Below, in pieces: positions 31,218 to 42,091 of a stretch of DNA of 64,000 nt (positions are counted from its first letter, which is position 1; each line of letters begins with the position of its first letter). The notes below the pieces were generated by a model. That model did no database searches and was not told the origin of the DNA. It saw only the letters and a program-made list of their open reading frames with translations. The stretch comes from Caecitellus pseudoparvulus (taxonomy: Eukaryota; Bigyra: Bicosoecida). The position numbers and the translations under genes were made by a program. The stretch covers positions 62,001 to 126,000 of the forward strand of contig CBFFRQ010000028.1 of NCBI GenBank assembly GCA_965644315.1. The letters are read 5' to 3'.

Positions 31218-34200
31218 ATGAGTTTGAAGGCTGTCTCGGCTTTGTCACGTGGCCTGGGGGTGTCATTTCGGCCCTTGTTGGCGTTGCGCAGTGTTGGGGC
31301 GGAATTTGCTGCTGCTCCAGTGCTTTGGGCTCCACCGCGCGCACCCCAGGCGCACAAGGCACCCAGCCTGGTGCGGCATGCTTCATCTGTGGCTGGTGCT
31401 GCAGTGGAAGGACCTCCAGTGGCCAGCGATGTGCTTCCGAGCACGTCATGGTGGGGACAGCTTCCAGAGAAGAAGAGGGAGAAGTTGCTTGTGGCTTTGT
31501 CTGAGCTTGAAGAAGCAGATGGAAGGCTTCCACTAGAATTGGCACTTGCAGCCCTCGAGAAGCTGGAGGTGCGTGACCTTGCGCGCGGGCCGTGCTTGGG
31601 CGAGTCACCCCGCCCTTCACTCGGCTTCATATTCTTCACAGACGCCTCCTGACGCTCTCCTGTTCCAAACCTTCGCTTCATGCGGATTCATACGTCAACT
31701 TGAGTTCGGGCTTCGGACAGAGAAGAATGCCATGGACGTGCAGACGCGACTCCTTTCGTCTCTGCTGTCCGTTCCGATCAATGCTTCACTGAGGCTGGTC
31801 AAGGGCGAGAACTACCTCTCTGACCTGGGCGTCGAGCTGCAGAACTCCAGCTCAAAGGCTTGGGTCATAGATCTGCCAGAGATGCTGGCCAAAGCAGGGG
31901 GTCATTACACGAACCTGGTCGAAGCAGACAACGCTCTGAACGAAGAACTCAGACGACGCCGAGAGGCACTGGAAGCCGAGCGAGTGGAGAGGCAAAAGGC
32001 ACTGAAAGCTGAGCGAGTGGAGAGGCAAAAGGCACTGAAAGCTGAGCGAGCGAAGAGGCAAAAGTTAATTGCAGACACAAAGAGTGCCATGCAAGTATGT
32101 GAGGTGAGTAGGGCGTTTGACTTGTCCGTTGTCTGACATCGCTGCACTTCGGCTTCTTCCTTCGCTTTGCACAGGCCGAGGCGGGGGCTGAGTTGTGGAG
32201 TATCCTTAAAGGCTGTGGGGTATTGGGCACCATTCGCGTGGCCAATGTGACTTGGAATCCAGAGGGTGCACTCAGTGCAGTCAAGCAGCTCAGCAAACTG
32301 TCTGTCGCTGACCTGGCAGGAGAAGATGCAGCAGACTTGTGCTCAAGGGTGCTTCCGAAGGATTTTCCACGTGGCCTGGCGAGGAGAATCCAAAAACAGC
32401 TTGAGAAGGCTGTCCAGTCTGCGTGGTTCAACGAAGCAGTGCGAGAGCACGAGGTCGTGAATTTGGGGCTCCCGCTTCGCGCACTCTTGATTGCGAAACG
32501 AGGCGATAAGGCCAAAGCACGAGCTGTGCTCAAGACCGCGGGGGTCACGGATGCAAGCTACATCGACAGGCTCCTCAATATTGAACAGAAGAAGCTTGAC
32601 GCCTTGGCCGACAACTTTGGCTGGCTGCTCGATGTTGAAGCTGCCTTCAAACGCCAAGATGCGTGGTACTGGGACGTCGTGCATGCCTTTCGCCCCGAGT
32701 CACCCTTGACTGCAGAGCGACTTGAGAAAGACAAAGAGTTCAAGGATAGCGTTGACCCAGTGAAGGACATCAAGTGGAGCACTGGATGCTACCCTGTCTT
32801 TGTCAACGGCGAGTTCAAAGCAGCCGTGCTGCGAATTCCCATCTGGGAATCGCTTCCTTTCCTGCTCGAAGACGAGAAGACTGACTTGACCAGCCTCCCG
32901 CTGGACGAGGTGACATTGCCAGGCTTGAGGCCCGGCGCACACGGCTTCCTTCACTTGCCAGAGTCTGAAGTGCCACAAGAGGAGCTGAAGTTTACGACGT
33001 ATGTTCTGACTCGCTCACGGGCAAGGCTGCTCGTGAAGGCTGCATACAACTGCCTTGGAGCCCAGCTTGGTACCATGACAACTGCCGTGCACGGGACGGG
33101 GAAGTCTGCTTCTCTGCGGGCTCTTGCAGCGATGATCGGCATCGGGGCTGGGGGCGACGTCATGTACTTGTCAGAGTCGGAAGTGCTCGCTCCAAACTCT
33201 GACAAGTTTGACGAACTCCTGAACCGACTTCTTCAGGGGGGATTCTCGTTCTCATGTGGCAGGAGCCTGCGGACTCCCGTGCTGTGCCAGCAGATTGCTG
33301 AGATTGGCATGCAGGGTACCGATGCACACCTAGCCTTCCTCCGAGCTTTTGTATCACGCTCGGTGTTCAACGCAGGGGACTTCAAGTCAAGCCAAAAGGG
33401 GGGGGTGCCAAGTGCTTTCATCATTGACGAAGCCAACCGCCTGCAGGAACAGCTGATGAAGAAGCATACGGAGCATGTAAGGTGGTGGGAGTTGCTGAAG
33501 CGCTTGATGAGCTGGAAGTCAAATGCGCGCAAGGTGGTCGCCTTTTCCCCTGACTTCCACGCTGCAGCACTCCGTCAGACGAACCAGACAGTGAATAAGG
33601 CGTTTGACACGTCCTCTTCAGCTGACAAAGAGCACCCCTTCTTCGAGATGCAGCGGCTGGACCCGAGCTTGGCGCTGAAGCTCATGCTGGGGCCGGCCGA
33701 GTATGAGGTGCCTAAGCGGCTCACGGATGCAGACGAGGGAGCACTGGCTGTTGGCAGTGGGGCGGGTAAAGACACTTCGCTCCAGCTTCCGCCCCTTGCC
33801 TTGGCTGTTGTGAAAGACGACAAGCAACGGGAGCTTCTTCGGAAACTGATCCATTCGTTGGGCGGGGTTCCTCGGAGTTTGCGTCGGGTTGTCAAAATTG
33901 CAGGCGACCAGGAGAAGGATCGTAGAGAGATCGAGGATCGCAGTAAGAATAAAGCTGAAATCGCCAGTTTGTTGAAAAAACGTGGATTGGCGGCGAACCC
34001 AGAAGAGTGGTTCTTCAACGTGCTCCATGACGCTTGGAAGGAAAGCATGCAAAGCATGCAGATTCGCTGCTTCGACCATTTCTCCGACAAGTCGCTCAAG
34101 GAGCTTGCGGGCAACGCGGGTGGACTGTCGGTGTTTTGGAATCACTCCTTGGCAGCGTCCTCGATCCTCTCGAGGATCAACCCGAAAGAGCTTGCGTTGG

Positions 34201-35519
34201 AGGACAATGTGGAGTTTTCGTCGCACACAGCGAGGCACGCCTACATGCGAGCTCTGTTCCAGAAGCACACAGAAGCTGCGAAGAACCGCCACGACCCGGC
34301 GACGCAAGAGGCGTGGGAGGCATTGCTGTCTGGGGCGACCGTCTTTGGCACAGGGCAACTGTTTGAGGACTCGGTGACGACCCTGTTGGAGCTGGGGCTG
34401 TTCGGGTCGGAGTACACGCCACTGTCGAATGATGCTGGCAAGCCCCCGACTCAGATGCTTCGGACGTACTCCTTTGGGCTGGACAAGGACTCGTTCCCGG
34501 CGGAAAGGGTCAAGCATGAGGTGACAGGGGCCGGCTTGTCTCCAATGGACGTGCAGATTGTGCAGAACCTGGAGCCTGGGAACACGCATGTGGTGCGCAC
34601 TCCCCACGTCTTTCCAGCAGTTGACTTCGTTGTATTCAGACGGCCGAAGGAGTCGGAGCAGGGGCAGCTGGAGGTGGCCTTCATCGAGACCACCATTTCT
34701 TCCCTGTCCGTGCACGGTTACGGGAGAACCCTGGAGAAGCTGAAGTTCGCAGGCGTCCCCCCGAATGACTTGAAGGATTTACAGCTTCCGAACACGCTGA
34801 AAGACATTGCCAACCTTGCGTGCAATCTGAACTACCACACAGAATTGGACGGGAACAGGGTGAAGTTCACACAAGCAGCTGGGAAGCGAGGTCAGCAGAA
34901 GACAACGATGGCGAACTCCATTTTGTGGATGTTTGGGGTCCCCATTGACCTGAATTGCACAATTAAGTCAATTCCATCCACTGGCCACTTCACCAAGATG
35001 GCCATGGATCCGACGATGCTGAGTGAGGAGCAGCGTCGGCGAGTTGGGGCGGCCACGGCAGAGTTGCTTCGACTGGCGACAACTCAAGCTGCCAGAGATC
35101 CAGTGCTCTCAGCAGCTATTTTCGAGGAAAGTGCGTCGCCCACAGACCTTGGGCAAGAGGTCACCGACCACGTCAGTGAGGCATCCGAGGCAGCGTCCGA
35201 CATGCCTGGCGTTGAGGCTGAGGCCATGGAAGTGCAGCCGCACGCTGATGCACAGGTTGGGAGCAGCACGGAGCCTCCTCTCATGACACTAATCCGATCT
35301 GAAGATGATGTGAAGGTCTACTTCATCTACTGCACGTCCAAGGGTCAGGACAAAGGAGAGGAGCACCATGACTTGAAGCATGTTGAGATCCCTGGCTTCT
35401 TCGGAGTGTTCAAGGACGGGTTCCTGCCCCCCGAGATGAAGTCCCTGGAATCCCAGCTTTCAGTCAACATTGAAGAGTCATCGCCCTTGCCTAGGAGGCA
35501 GTTGCCGAAGTCAAAATAA
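31218..35519 (+). CDS. Crinkler/RHS-like P-loop NTPase with nuclease-like C-terminal region
   Basis: Exons 31218-31568, 31642-32103 and 32175-35519, all phase 0, give 1,385 residues. Residues 1-60 are Arg/Ala/Ser-rich with no early acidic cluster, like a mitochondrial presequence. A coiled coil of repeated Glu-Arg-Val-Glu-Arg-Gln-Lys-Ala-Leu-Lys-Ala units ends exon 2. The NTPase has Walker A His-Gly-Thr-Gly-Lys-Ser (Lys 581; the usual first Gly is Ala) and Walker B Phe-Ile-Ile-Asp-Glu (Asp 689, Glu 690). Further on, Ala-Val-Asp-Phe-Val-Val-Phe (Asp 1088) followed by Glu-Val-Ala-Phe-Ile-Glu (Glu 1104, 1109) resembles a PD-(D/E)xK nuclease core. NTPase plus REase-like domain is the Crinkler/RHS-type arrangement; the specific family is inferred. 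Codon use is less GC-biased than in neighbours. Confidence 0.6.
31978..32064 (+). repeat. 33-base in-frame tandem repeat in coiled coil
   Basis: Two perfect 33-base units (31978-32010, 32011-32043) and a partial third with two changes (to 32064), each encoding 11 residues of coiled coil with alternating Glu/Arg and Lys. Near-identity at DNA level points to recent expansion. Confidence 0.85.
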
Positions 35520-36594
35520 CTCCGCTGTTGCCACATTCGTCCTTGCGGGGGGCTGACTGTGCCTTGTTGACAGCCTTTGCAGGCTGGAGTCGGACTTTGT
35601 TTCCTCAGAGTGGTTGGCACGGGGATCTTGGGTTTCTGATGTGAGAGTTCAGTGAGTGAAGAATGTAGACATAGCAGCGTGAGAGGCGGGAAAGTGTGGT
35701 GTGTCTGGAGTGTGCGTGCCGGTGTTGGAACTACGATGCATTGCCAGCCTCTTGCTTTATTCAACGCTCCGTCCGTGCTTTCTCCATTTCTGTTCGACCC
35801 AGCCCAAGAGTGGCGTGGCTCAGCATGATCCAGGCGGCAGGCGTGTGTTGCGGGCTCGCCGCGCTGGAGTAGCATTGGCCTGCTAGCTAACGCAGAGTCA
35901 GAGCCGGGCGGGCGTTTAAGACAGCTGGAAAGTAACCCCCACCCCGACCATCTCCTTTCGGTTCGGATCACCAGCGTCGTGGGTTGTAGGGAACTCGGCG
36001 TTTCGAAGGTGAAGGATGCGTCTTTGCACCCGGTTTTTGAGCTCCCTCACCTCAAGGGACACACACTCATATTCATCGCCATGACAAACTCTGGGCACAG
36101 AGCCAGGGATCTCAGGGGTGTCCGGGAAGCTATTTCCGCACCTTTTTTGCTGAGATGCCGGACACCCAAACCATAGGGGGGGGTGCCCCTCCTGTGGACC
36201 CCCCTCGCCGTCCGTGTCCATGGCGCTGGGAGTCACTCATCCTCCGTCTGCTTGCCAGCGCTGGTTCCCGAGCAAGTTCAAGTGCCACCTTGCCATCAAT
36301 GCACCAAATAACATCAATGCTGTGTACTCTAGGCTTGATATTTACGCCTCTAGGCTCCGAAACTCGACCAGATTCGTTTGCAACGGCGGTGCTGTCATGA
36401 GGGGTTTCGGTCACGTTCCACCTTCGCTGCATGATGGCGGAGGGCGCGGCAGTGTCTGAAAAAGCTATGACTGTCACTAAGCTCGCTCCAGTTCTTCATT
36501 TCTCACCAGGGTGCAAGGTCTTGCCCACTGTGCCTGCCTCTTGCGAGTGCTTTGCAGCCAGGAGGCATGCCGTCACTTCTGCGATACCAAGACC
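35520..36594. other. Spacer with island repeat copy 2, no gene
   Basis: About 1.07 kb between the NTPase gene and the hAT remnant. It holds repeat copy 2 (36105-36207). No frame here is protein-like. Confidence 0.45.
36105..36207 (+). repeat. Island repeat copy 2 (right flank of NTPase gene)
   Basis: Direct repeat of 28511-28614, 7.6 kb downstream. It includes a perfect 10-base inverted pair, GGGTGTCCGG (36116-36125) and CCGGACACCC (36158-36167), 32 bases apart, giving a 52-base mini-element inside the repeat. Confidence 0.8.
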
Positions 36595-37842
36595 ATGGAC
36601 CAGAGGAAGGCTGCAGCTCAGCACTGGAAGGCTGTGTGCCCAGATCTGCGCGTTGGCGACTTCCTTCTGCTTACAATGCTTGGGCTGAAGGGGTGGAAGG
36701 CAAAAGGGAATAGTCTCGCGGATTTCCAGCGGCCAGATTTGCGCACTGGAAAACCTATCCTGTGGTCCGAGACCCTGAAGTGCTTTGTTGAAGCACGAGA
36801 GGAAACACTTCTCAGGAAGCACCTGCCTGCCATGCATGGCATGACCAAGCAAGAAGTTCTTGCACTGGCCAAGACGTTCAGTGTTGAGAAGCCCATGAAA
36901 GCTCAGCCTGGCAGTGACGCGCACAGAGCCCTGCTAGGTGATGCAAGGAACCTCGTACATGAGGCACAGGTGCTTCTGCAGACAGCGCCTGTCTCGGCGG
37001 AGATGATCGCACGTGATAGCATGTCTCACTTGCGAATGGCTCAAAAGCTTCTGGTGCAGAGCTTCACTTCGATTGGGCTGTCGCCGCAACAGCCCAGGTC
37101 ATGTCCCCTGAGAACCACATGCTGATGACCGTATGGGGTTCAGAAGCCACTTCAAACACGACGCACTGCCACATTCGGCGAGCAGCTGGCCACATTGCTG
37201 CTGATTTGTGCATGGAACTGGCAGAGGAGCCTTGTGGTTGACTGGCGTGACTTCGTTGCGGTCTGTGGGAGTCAACGAGTGCTTGCATCCAGTGCGGTCT
37301 GCAGCGACAGCACAAACCTAGCCGCGTTCTGCACGCATCTGGAGGCATGGAGGAGGGGGGAACGAGCTGTTGGGCCCCTCCTTTCCCATGTCGCGCGGGC
37401 TGTGTGCTCAACACCGGCCACAAGTGCAAGCGCTGAGCGTTTCTTCTCCGTGCTGACCTTCTGGGATGCCTGTGGTAAGAGGACCAGGGCACACACTACT
37501 GCTTGGCAGCGAACTCTTGCTGCTTTCCTTCCTGCAGCTGGTGGCTCAGTGCGGCAAGGACTGGCTGCCCCCCCCCCCTTCACAGTGAGCAGCTCATCAG
37601 TCCGCCCCGGGCGCCAGGAGCAGGGCCAGGCACTCGGCACGAGCCTGGATGGGCTAGCTGTGCGGCTTGTTTCCTCTCGAGCTGCTCCTGCTGCGCGTGC
37701 ATGCTCCACTGCTGGGGCTTCATCTGCCCCTTCACGCCGGGCTGTTGGTGGCAAGAAGAGGGGGTCGTGCAGGAGGAGCACCTCCAAGCGGTCCCAAGAA
37801 GGCGCTAAGGTCCGGTGGAGGGAAGCGGGGAACGCTTCTTGA
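36595..37842 (+). mobile_element. Decayed hAT-type transposase remnant
   Basis: Two pieces in one frame are split by stop codons near 37123. The downstream piece holds a good hAT C-terminal dimerisation (hATC) signature at about 37385-37500: Ala...Pro-Ala-Thr-Ser-Ala-Ser-Ala-Glu-Arg-Phe-Phe-Ser, followed by a Lys-Arg-Thr-Arg basic end. The upstream piece (36595-37125, about 176 codons) is not recognised, though its frame appears to continue in another reading frame across 37085-37200, suggesting frameshifts. No DDE catalytic centre or terminal inverted repeats with an 8-base target duplication could be assigned. It is therefore read as a broken copy rather than a functional gene. It sits between two island repeats. 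Confidence 0.6.
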
Positions 37843-38721
37843 TGTGTGGGGAAGCTGGCCAGGTGCTGAAGTGAGTTTTCCAATGCATAGTTGAGTTTGG
37901 GGGTAATTTATTGCGGGCTTTGCTTTCGGGCCCGAGTCACTGCTTGTGGAGACAAGTTTCAAGGATGATCCAAGGGAGTGGATCCGGGAGCTCAATGAGG
38001 GCGCCTCCGCCTGCGTGATACTCCTTCCCTTTTGCACGATTAGGGCAAAGTTTCACTGCAAAGGGTGTCTGCATTCTTTTTTCATCCCGCATTGCTTTTG
38101 CTCCTTGTGCAGGAGGGCGTACGGGGAGCTCTGGGCATCCAGGCAAGCGACACTACACAGACCACAGATCACCACGCCAATCGACACAGTGCCGTACAAG
38201 CAATATCGCGCACATTAAGCACTATTAGGGCTTGAGACCGTGTTGAGTAGGACAAGATTACCTGCCCAGATGCAAAACTGCAGCAGTATCCATTCAAAAA
38301 GTTGTAAAGAACACGAAGTTGCTTGTACGCTTTGCCGTGGAGTCGTTTATCAATTTGAAGCTCTTTCAGAGGCACACAGATTCACAGAGGACGACACAAG
38401 AAGATACATTCTACCAATGAAGCGATGCTATGGACTACAGGGTATCGTTCATTGAGGTCTTTGAGGGGGGGGATACGGGAACTGGCCGAAGGCCAGTTCC
38501 CGGACACCCGGGCGTTTGGCTGAGGGGGGACTTCGGCCTCTTGCCGGACACGGGGTGGGACGGGGCCGGACACATTTGACTGTTTTGACTCAAAAAGTTC
38601 CCAGCAGAAGCCCACACCTGGTGAGGTTCGTGCCTCGACCCTTCCATGCTCGCTCGTTCCTCCGCACGGCAGCATCGAGCGGCAGTGCACCCCCTTGCGT
38701 TTCGACACGCGGCGTGGCAGC
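37843..38721. other. Spacer with hairpin repeat, upstream of HYOU1
   Basis: About 880 bases. The first 600 are A+T-richer and without a gene; the repeat/hairpin at 38461-38530 marks the right edge of the island. From about 38590 composition returns to the GC-rich type and should contain the HYOU1 promoter and 5' leader. Confidence 0.45.
38461..38530 (+). repeat. Island repeat copy 3 with perfect hairpin
   Basis: A divergent member of the same repeat family: a G-run, then a 12-base perfect stem (CGGGAACTGGCC at 38476-38487, loop GAA, complement 38491-38502), then CCGGACACCC and a CTGAGGGGGG tail. Copies 1 and 2 keep only a weaker GGGAA...TTCCC stem in the same place. Confidence 0.65.
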
Positions 38722-41700
38722 ATGGCACGTGGCGCATTGGTGCTGGCCATGGTGGCCCTGGCGGCCACCTGCTCGTCTGGCTTCATCCTGGGTGTGGACT
38801 TCGGCAGCGAGTTCATGAAAGTGGCCCTGGTGCAGAACGGCAAGCCCTTCGAGGTGCGTGGCCAGGCGCCAAGGCGTGCTACACCGCCACGTGTGCGGGG
38901 GTGCAAAATCCGCACCTGCGCCAGAGCAAGTGTCCTGCGCGGCGCACACGCCTCCCCACTCGCCCTGCCTCGCGCAGGTCATCACCAATATTCATAGTAA
39001 GCGCAAGACGCCCACCGTGATTGGTTTCTACAAGGGCGAGCGCTTGTTCGGGGCCGATGCAGAGCAGATTTCCACGCGCAAGCCCAAGTTCGTGCTGCGC
39101 AACCCACAAACCCTGCTGGGCCGCAACATGTCCGACCCCATCGTCCAGGCCCATGCCGCGCAGCCCTTCGTGGGCTACGACATCGTGCCCTCCGCCCACG
39201 GCGGCGTGGCACTGCGCCTGGCCCCACACGAGGACAGCTTCCCGGAGGGACGCACCTTCACTGTAGAGGAGCTGACTGGCATGCTGCTGGCGTACGCCAA
39301 GCACTTCGCCAGCATCTTCGCGGGCGGGGCCCCCATCTCCGACGCAATCATCACGGTGCCGGCCTTCTTCACGCAGCAGCACCGCCTGGCCATGCTGGAC
39401 GCCGCCGCCCTGGCGGGCCTGCGTGTGCTGGCGCTGCTGGATGAGAACACGGCCGCCGGCGTGCAGTACGGCATCGACAAGGTGCACACCAACACCACCA
39501 ACCTGCTCATGTTCAACTCCGGCTCCGCCCGCACCCAGGCGACCGTCATCCAGTACACCGCCTACAAGGCCAAGGGCTTCGGCAAGGGCAAGGTGGGGCA
39601 GGGGGAGGTGCTGGGCGCCTGCTGGGAGGACGGCGTGGGGGGGGCCTCTGTCACCCAGGCCCTCCTGAACCTGCTGGCCGACGCTGTGAACGCCAAGCAC
39701 AGCAAGGCGCTGGAGGGCGCCGACATCCGCACCCTGGCCCGCCCCATCTCCAAGCTCCTCAAGGCCGCCAAGAAGGCCAAGGAGGTGTTGTCTGCCAACA
39801 CCGAGTACACCGTGTACGTGGAGTCCCTCACGCCCAACATCGACTTCTCCCACAAGGTCCGCCGCGCAGACCTGGAGCAGGCCGCCGCGCCGTTCCTGGC
39901 AGGTGCCATGAAGCCCATCGCCTGCGCCCTGGAGGCCGCCAACCTGACCCTGGCCGACATCCACGCCGTGGAGCTCATCGGCGGCAGCGTCCGCGTGCCA
40001 GCCATGCAGGCCCTGCTGAAGGAGACCTTCGCGCCCGCCAACTTGACCCTGGGCATGCACATGAACGGCGACGAGGCCATGGCGCTGGGCGCCGCCTTCG
40101 TGGCCGCCAACCGCTCCACCTCTTTCCGCGTGCGGCAGGTGGGCATGGTGTCCACGACGCCCTTCTCCGTCGGCGTGGAGCTCACGGACCTGCCGGGTGC
40201 GGAGGTGGACACGCCCCTGTCCAAGCGCAGCACGCTGTTCAAGGCCGGCAACAAGCTGGGGAACCTGAAGAAGCTGTCCCTCAAGCACAGCACGGACATG
40301 GTGGCGTCCCTCGCCTACACCAGTGACGCCCCCCTGCCCGCCTCTGCCCAGACATTCCTGGCCGCGTACAACATCACGGGCCTGGCAGCTGCTGTGGCCA
40401 ACCACTCCACCCTGGACGCTCCCAAGGTGTCCCTCACCTTCCAGCTGGACCACAACGGCATCGTGCGCGTGACCAAGGCTGAGGCGGTGTTTGAGGAGTG
40501 GGTGGAGCCCGCGGCAACCACGCCGGAGGCTGCCAAGGAGGCGGAGAGCAGCCCCTCTCCCACTGCGGAGCCAGCCAGCGAGGACAAGGACAGCGCGGCT
40601 GAGGACAGCACAGCAGAAGACTCGCCAGACGCGGAGGGCACTGCCAAGGACGAGAAGGAGGACGCGGACAAGGGCGCCGATGCGGCGGATGAGAACACGG
40701 CCACAGCCACACCCGAGCCCACTGCCATTCCCCAGCCCAAGCGCAAGCTCATCCGAGTGCCCCTCACCGTCACCTTGGCGGACACCCCCGATTTCACGCG
40801 GGCAATGAACAGCAGCGAGATGGAGGCGTCTGCCGCCGTCCTGGCAGCGCTGCAGGCCATTGACGACGCCAAAGCCAAGCGCGAAGCTGCCAAGTCGTCC
40901 CTGGAGTCGTACATCTACGCGTCTCGGGGACAAATGGGGGAGCTGTACGAGGAGGTGGAAGCGGTCAGCACGGAAGAGCAGCGGGAGGCCATCTCCACAG
41001 CGCTGGAAGTGACCGAGGACTGGCTGTACGACGAGGGCGACAACACCAGCCTGGACAAGTACCTGAGCAAGGACGCCGAGCTCAAGGCACTGGTGCAGCC
41101 GGTGCTGGAGCGTGTCAAGGAGGCAGCCGAGCGCCCTGCCGCCATCAAGTCAGCTCGCAAGTTCATCGTCAGCACAGAGGCATCCCTGGCGGACTGGAAC
41201 GAGACGCGACCATGGGTAAGTCACCGCACCGCACCGCACCCTCACACGCCCTGGCACGGCTAGCTGGGCGGCGACGGATGGCAGCTCGCCTGCCACTTGA
41301 CGTCGCCGTCATGGCCCTGCCACACAGTACTGGCGCCCCCCTCCTGCGTTCCCTCACTGCCCCTGCATGGGGGAACACTTGTTTCTTACTGCGCCGGAAG
41401 TGGCCTTCGGGCCGCGACCAGCAGAGGGTGATGGCACCCAATCATGACGGGGTAACCCGTTGGAGAAGGTAACAACTGGGAGGGGGGCGCCACGCGTCGT
41501 GGACATTCCGGCGCCGTGCAAGGCATCACGCGCGTCTCACAGACCTCCCGCACATTCCACCCCCCCCGCCCCCCTGCGCAGTTGACGGACTACCAGCTGC
41601 AGCGTGCCGCAGATGCGCTCAAGGTCTTCACGGAGTGGCTGGAGGAGAAGGTGGCTGCCCAGGAGGCCAAGGAGGCGCACGAGGAGCCTGCGTTCACTGT

Positions 41701-42049
41701 GGCCCAGCTCAAGGGCCAGCGCCAGCCGGTTAAGCTGCAGATGAACATGCTGAAGCGTGTGCCCAAGCCGACACCCACACCCAGCCCCACTCCAGCTGCC
41801 GAGGCGGCAGAGGAGGCAAGCGCCAAGGCAGACACCGAGGCAAGTGGCGCAGATGCCGGTGAGGCCGACGCTGCCGCCGGGGAGAGCAAAGAGACTGCTG
41901 AGCCAGATGCCACCAGCGAAGGGGAGGCGGCGCCCAAGGATGGCGCGGAAGCAGCGCCCGAGGGTGAGGAGGACGCGGCACCCAAGAGCGAAGAGGAGGA
42001 CGCGGCAAAGGCAGACGCAGACTCTGAGGCGGGCAAGGAGGACTTGTAG
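38722..42049 (+). CDS. HYOU1: ER HSP70-family chaperone HYOU1/GRP170 (Lhs1)
   Basis: Exons 38722-38853, 38978-41215 and 41582-42049, phase 0 throughout, give 945 residues, close to the usual length of GRP170. A signal peptide covers about 1-20, ending before Ile-Leu-Gly-Val-Asp-Phe-Gly-Ser-Glu, the HSP70 phosphate-1 motif in its GRP170 form. The nucleotide-binding domain includes Val-Pro-Ala-Phe-Phe and Glu-Leu-Ile-Gly-Gly-Ser-Val-Arg-Val-Pro. A beta substrate domain, an acidic Glu/Asp-rich insert (about 40500-40700), a helical lid and a long acidic tail follow. It is a nucleotide-exchange factor for BiP and a holdase in the ER lumen. The extreme C-terminus Lys-Glu-Asp-Leu resembles a KDEL-type retrieval signal. 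Intron 2 is unusually long (366 bases). Confidence 0.9.
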
Positions 42050-42091
42050 GCACACCTGTAGCAATGCATTGCTGCAAGCCCCCGGCGCGCC

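Noticed and set aside
28511-38530. CRISPR-like array from the repeated motif
   Set aside because: Only three copies, kilobases apart, with no regular spacers; eukaryotic context.
38879-40933. 684-codon minus-strand frame opposite HYOU1
   Set aside because: Antisense shadow; the plus frame is an unambiguous HSP70-family protein.
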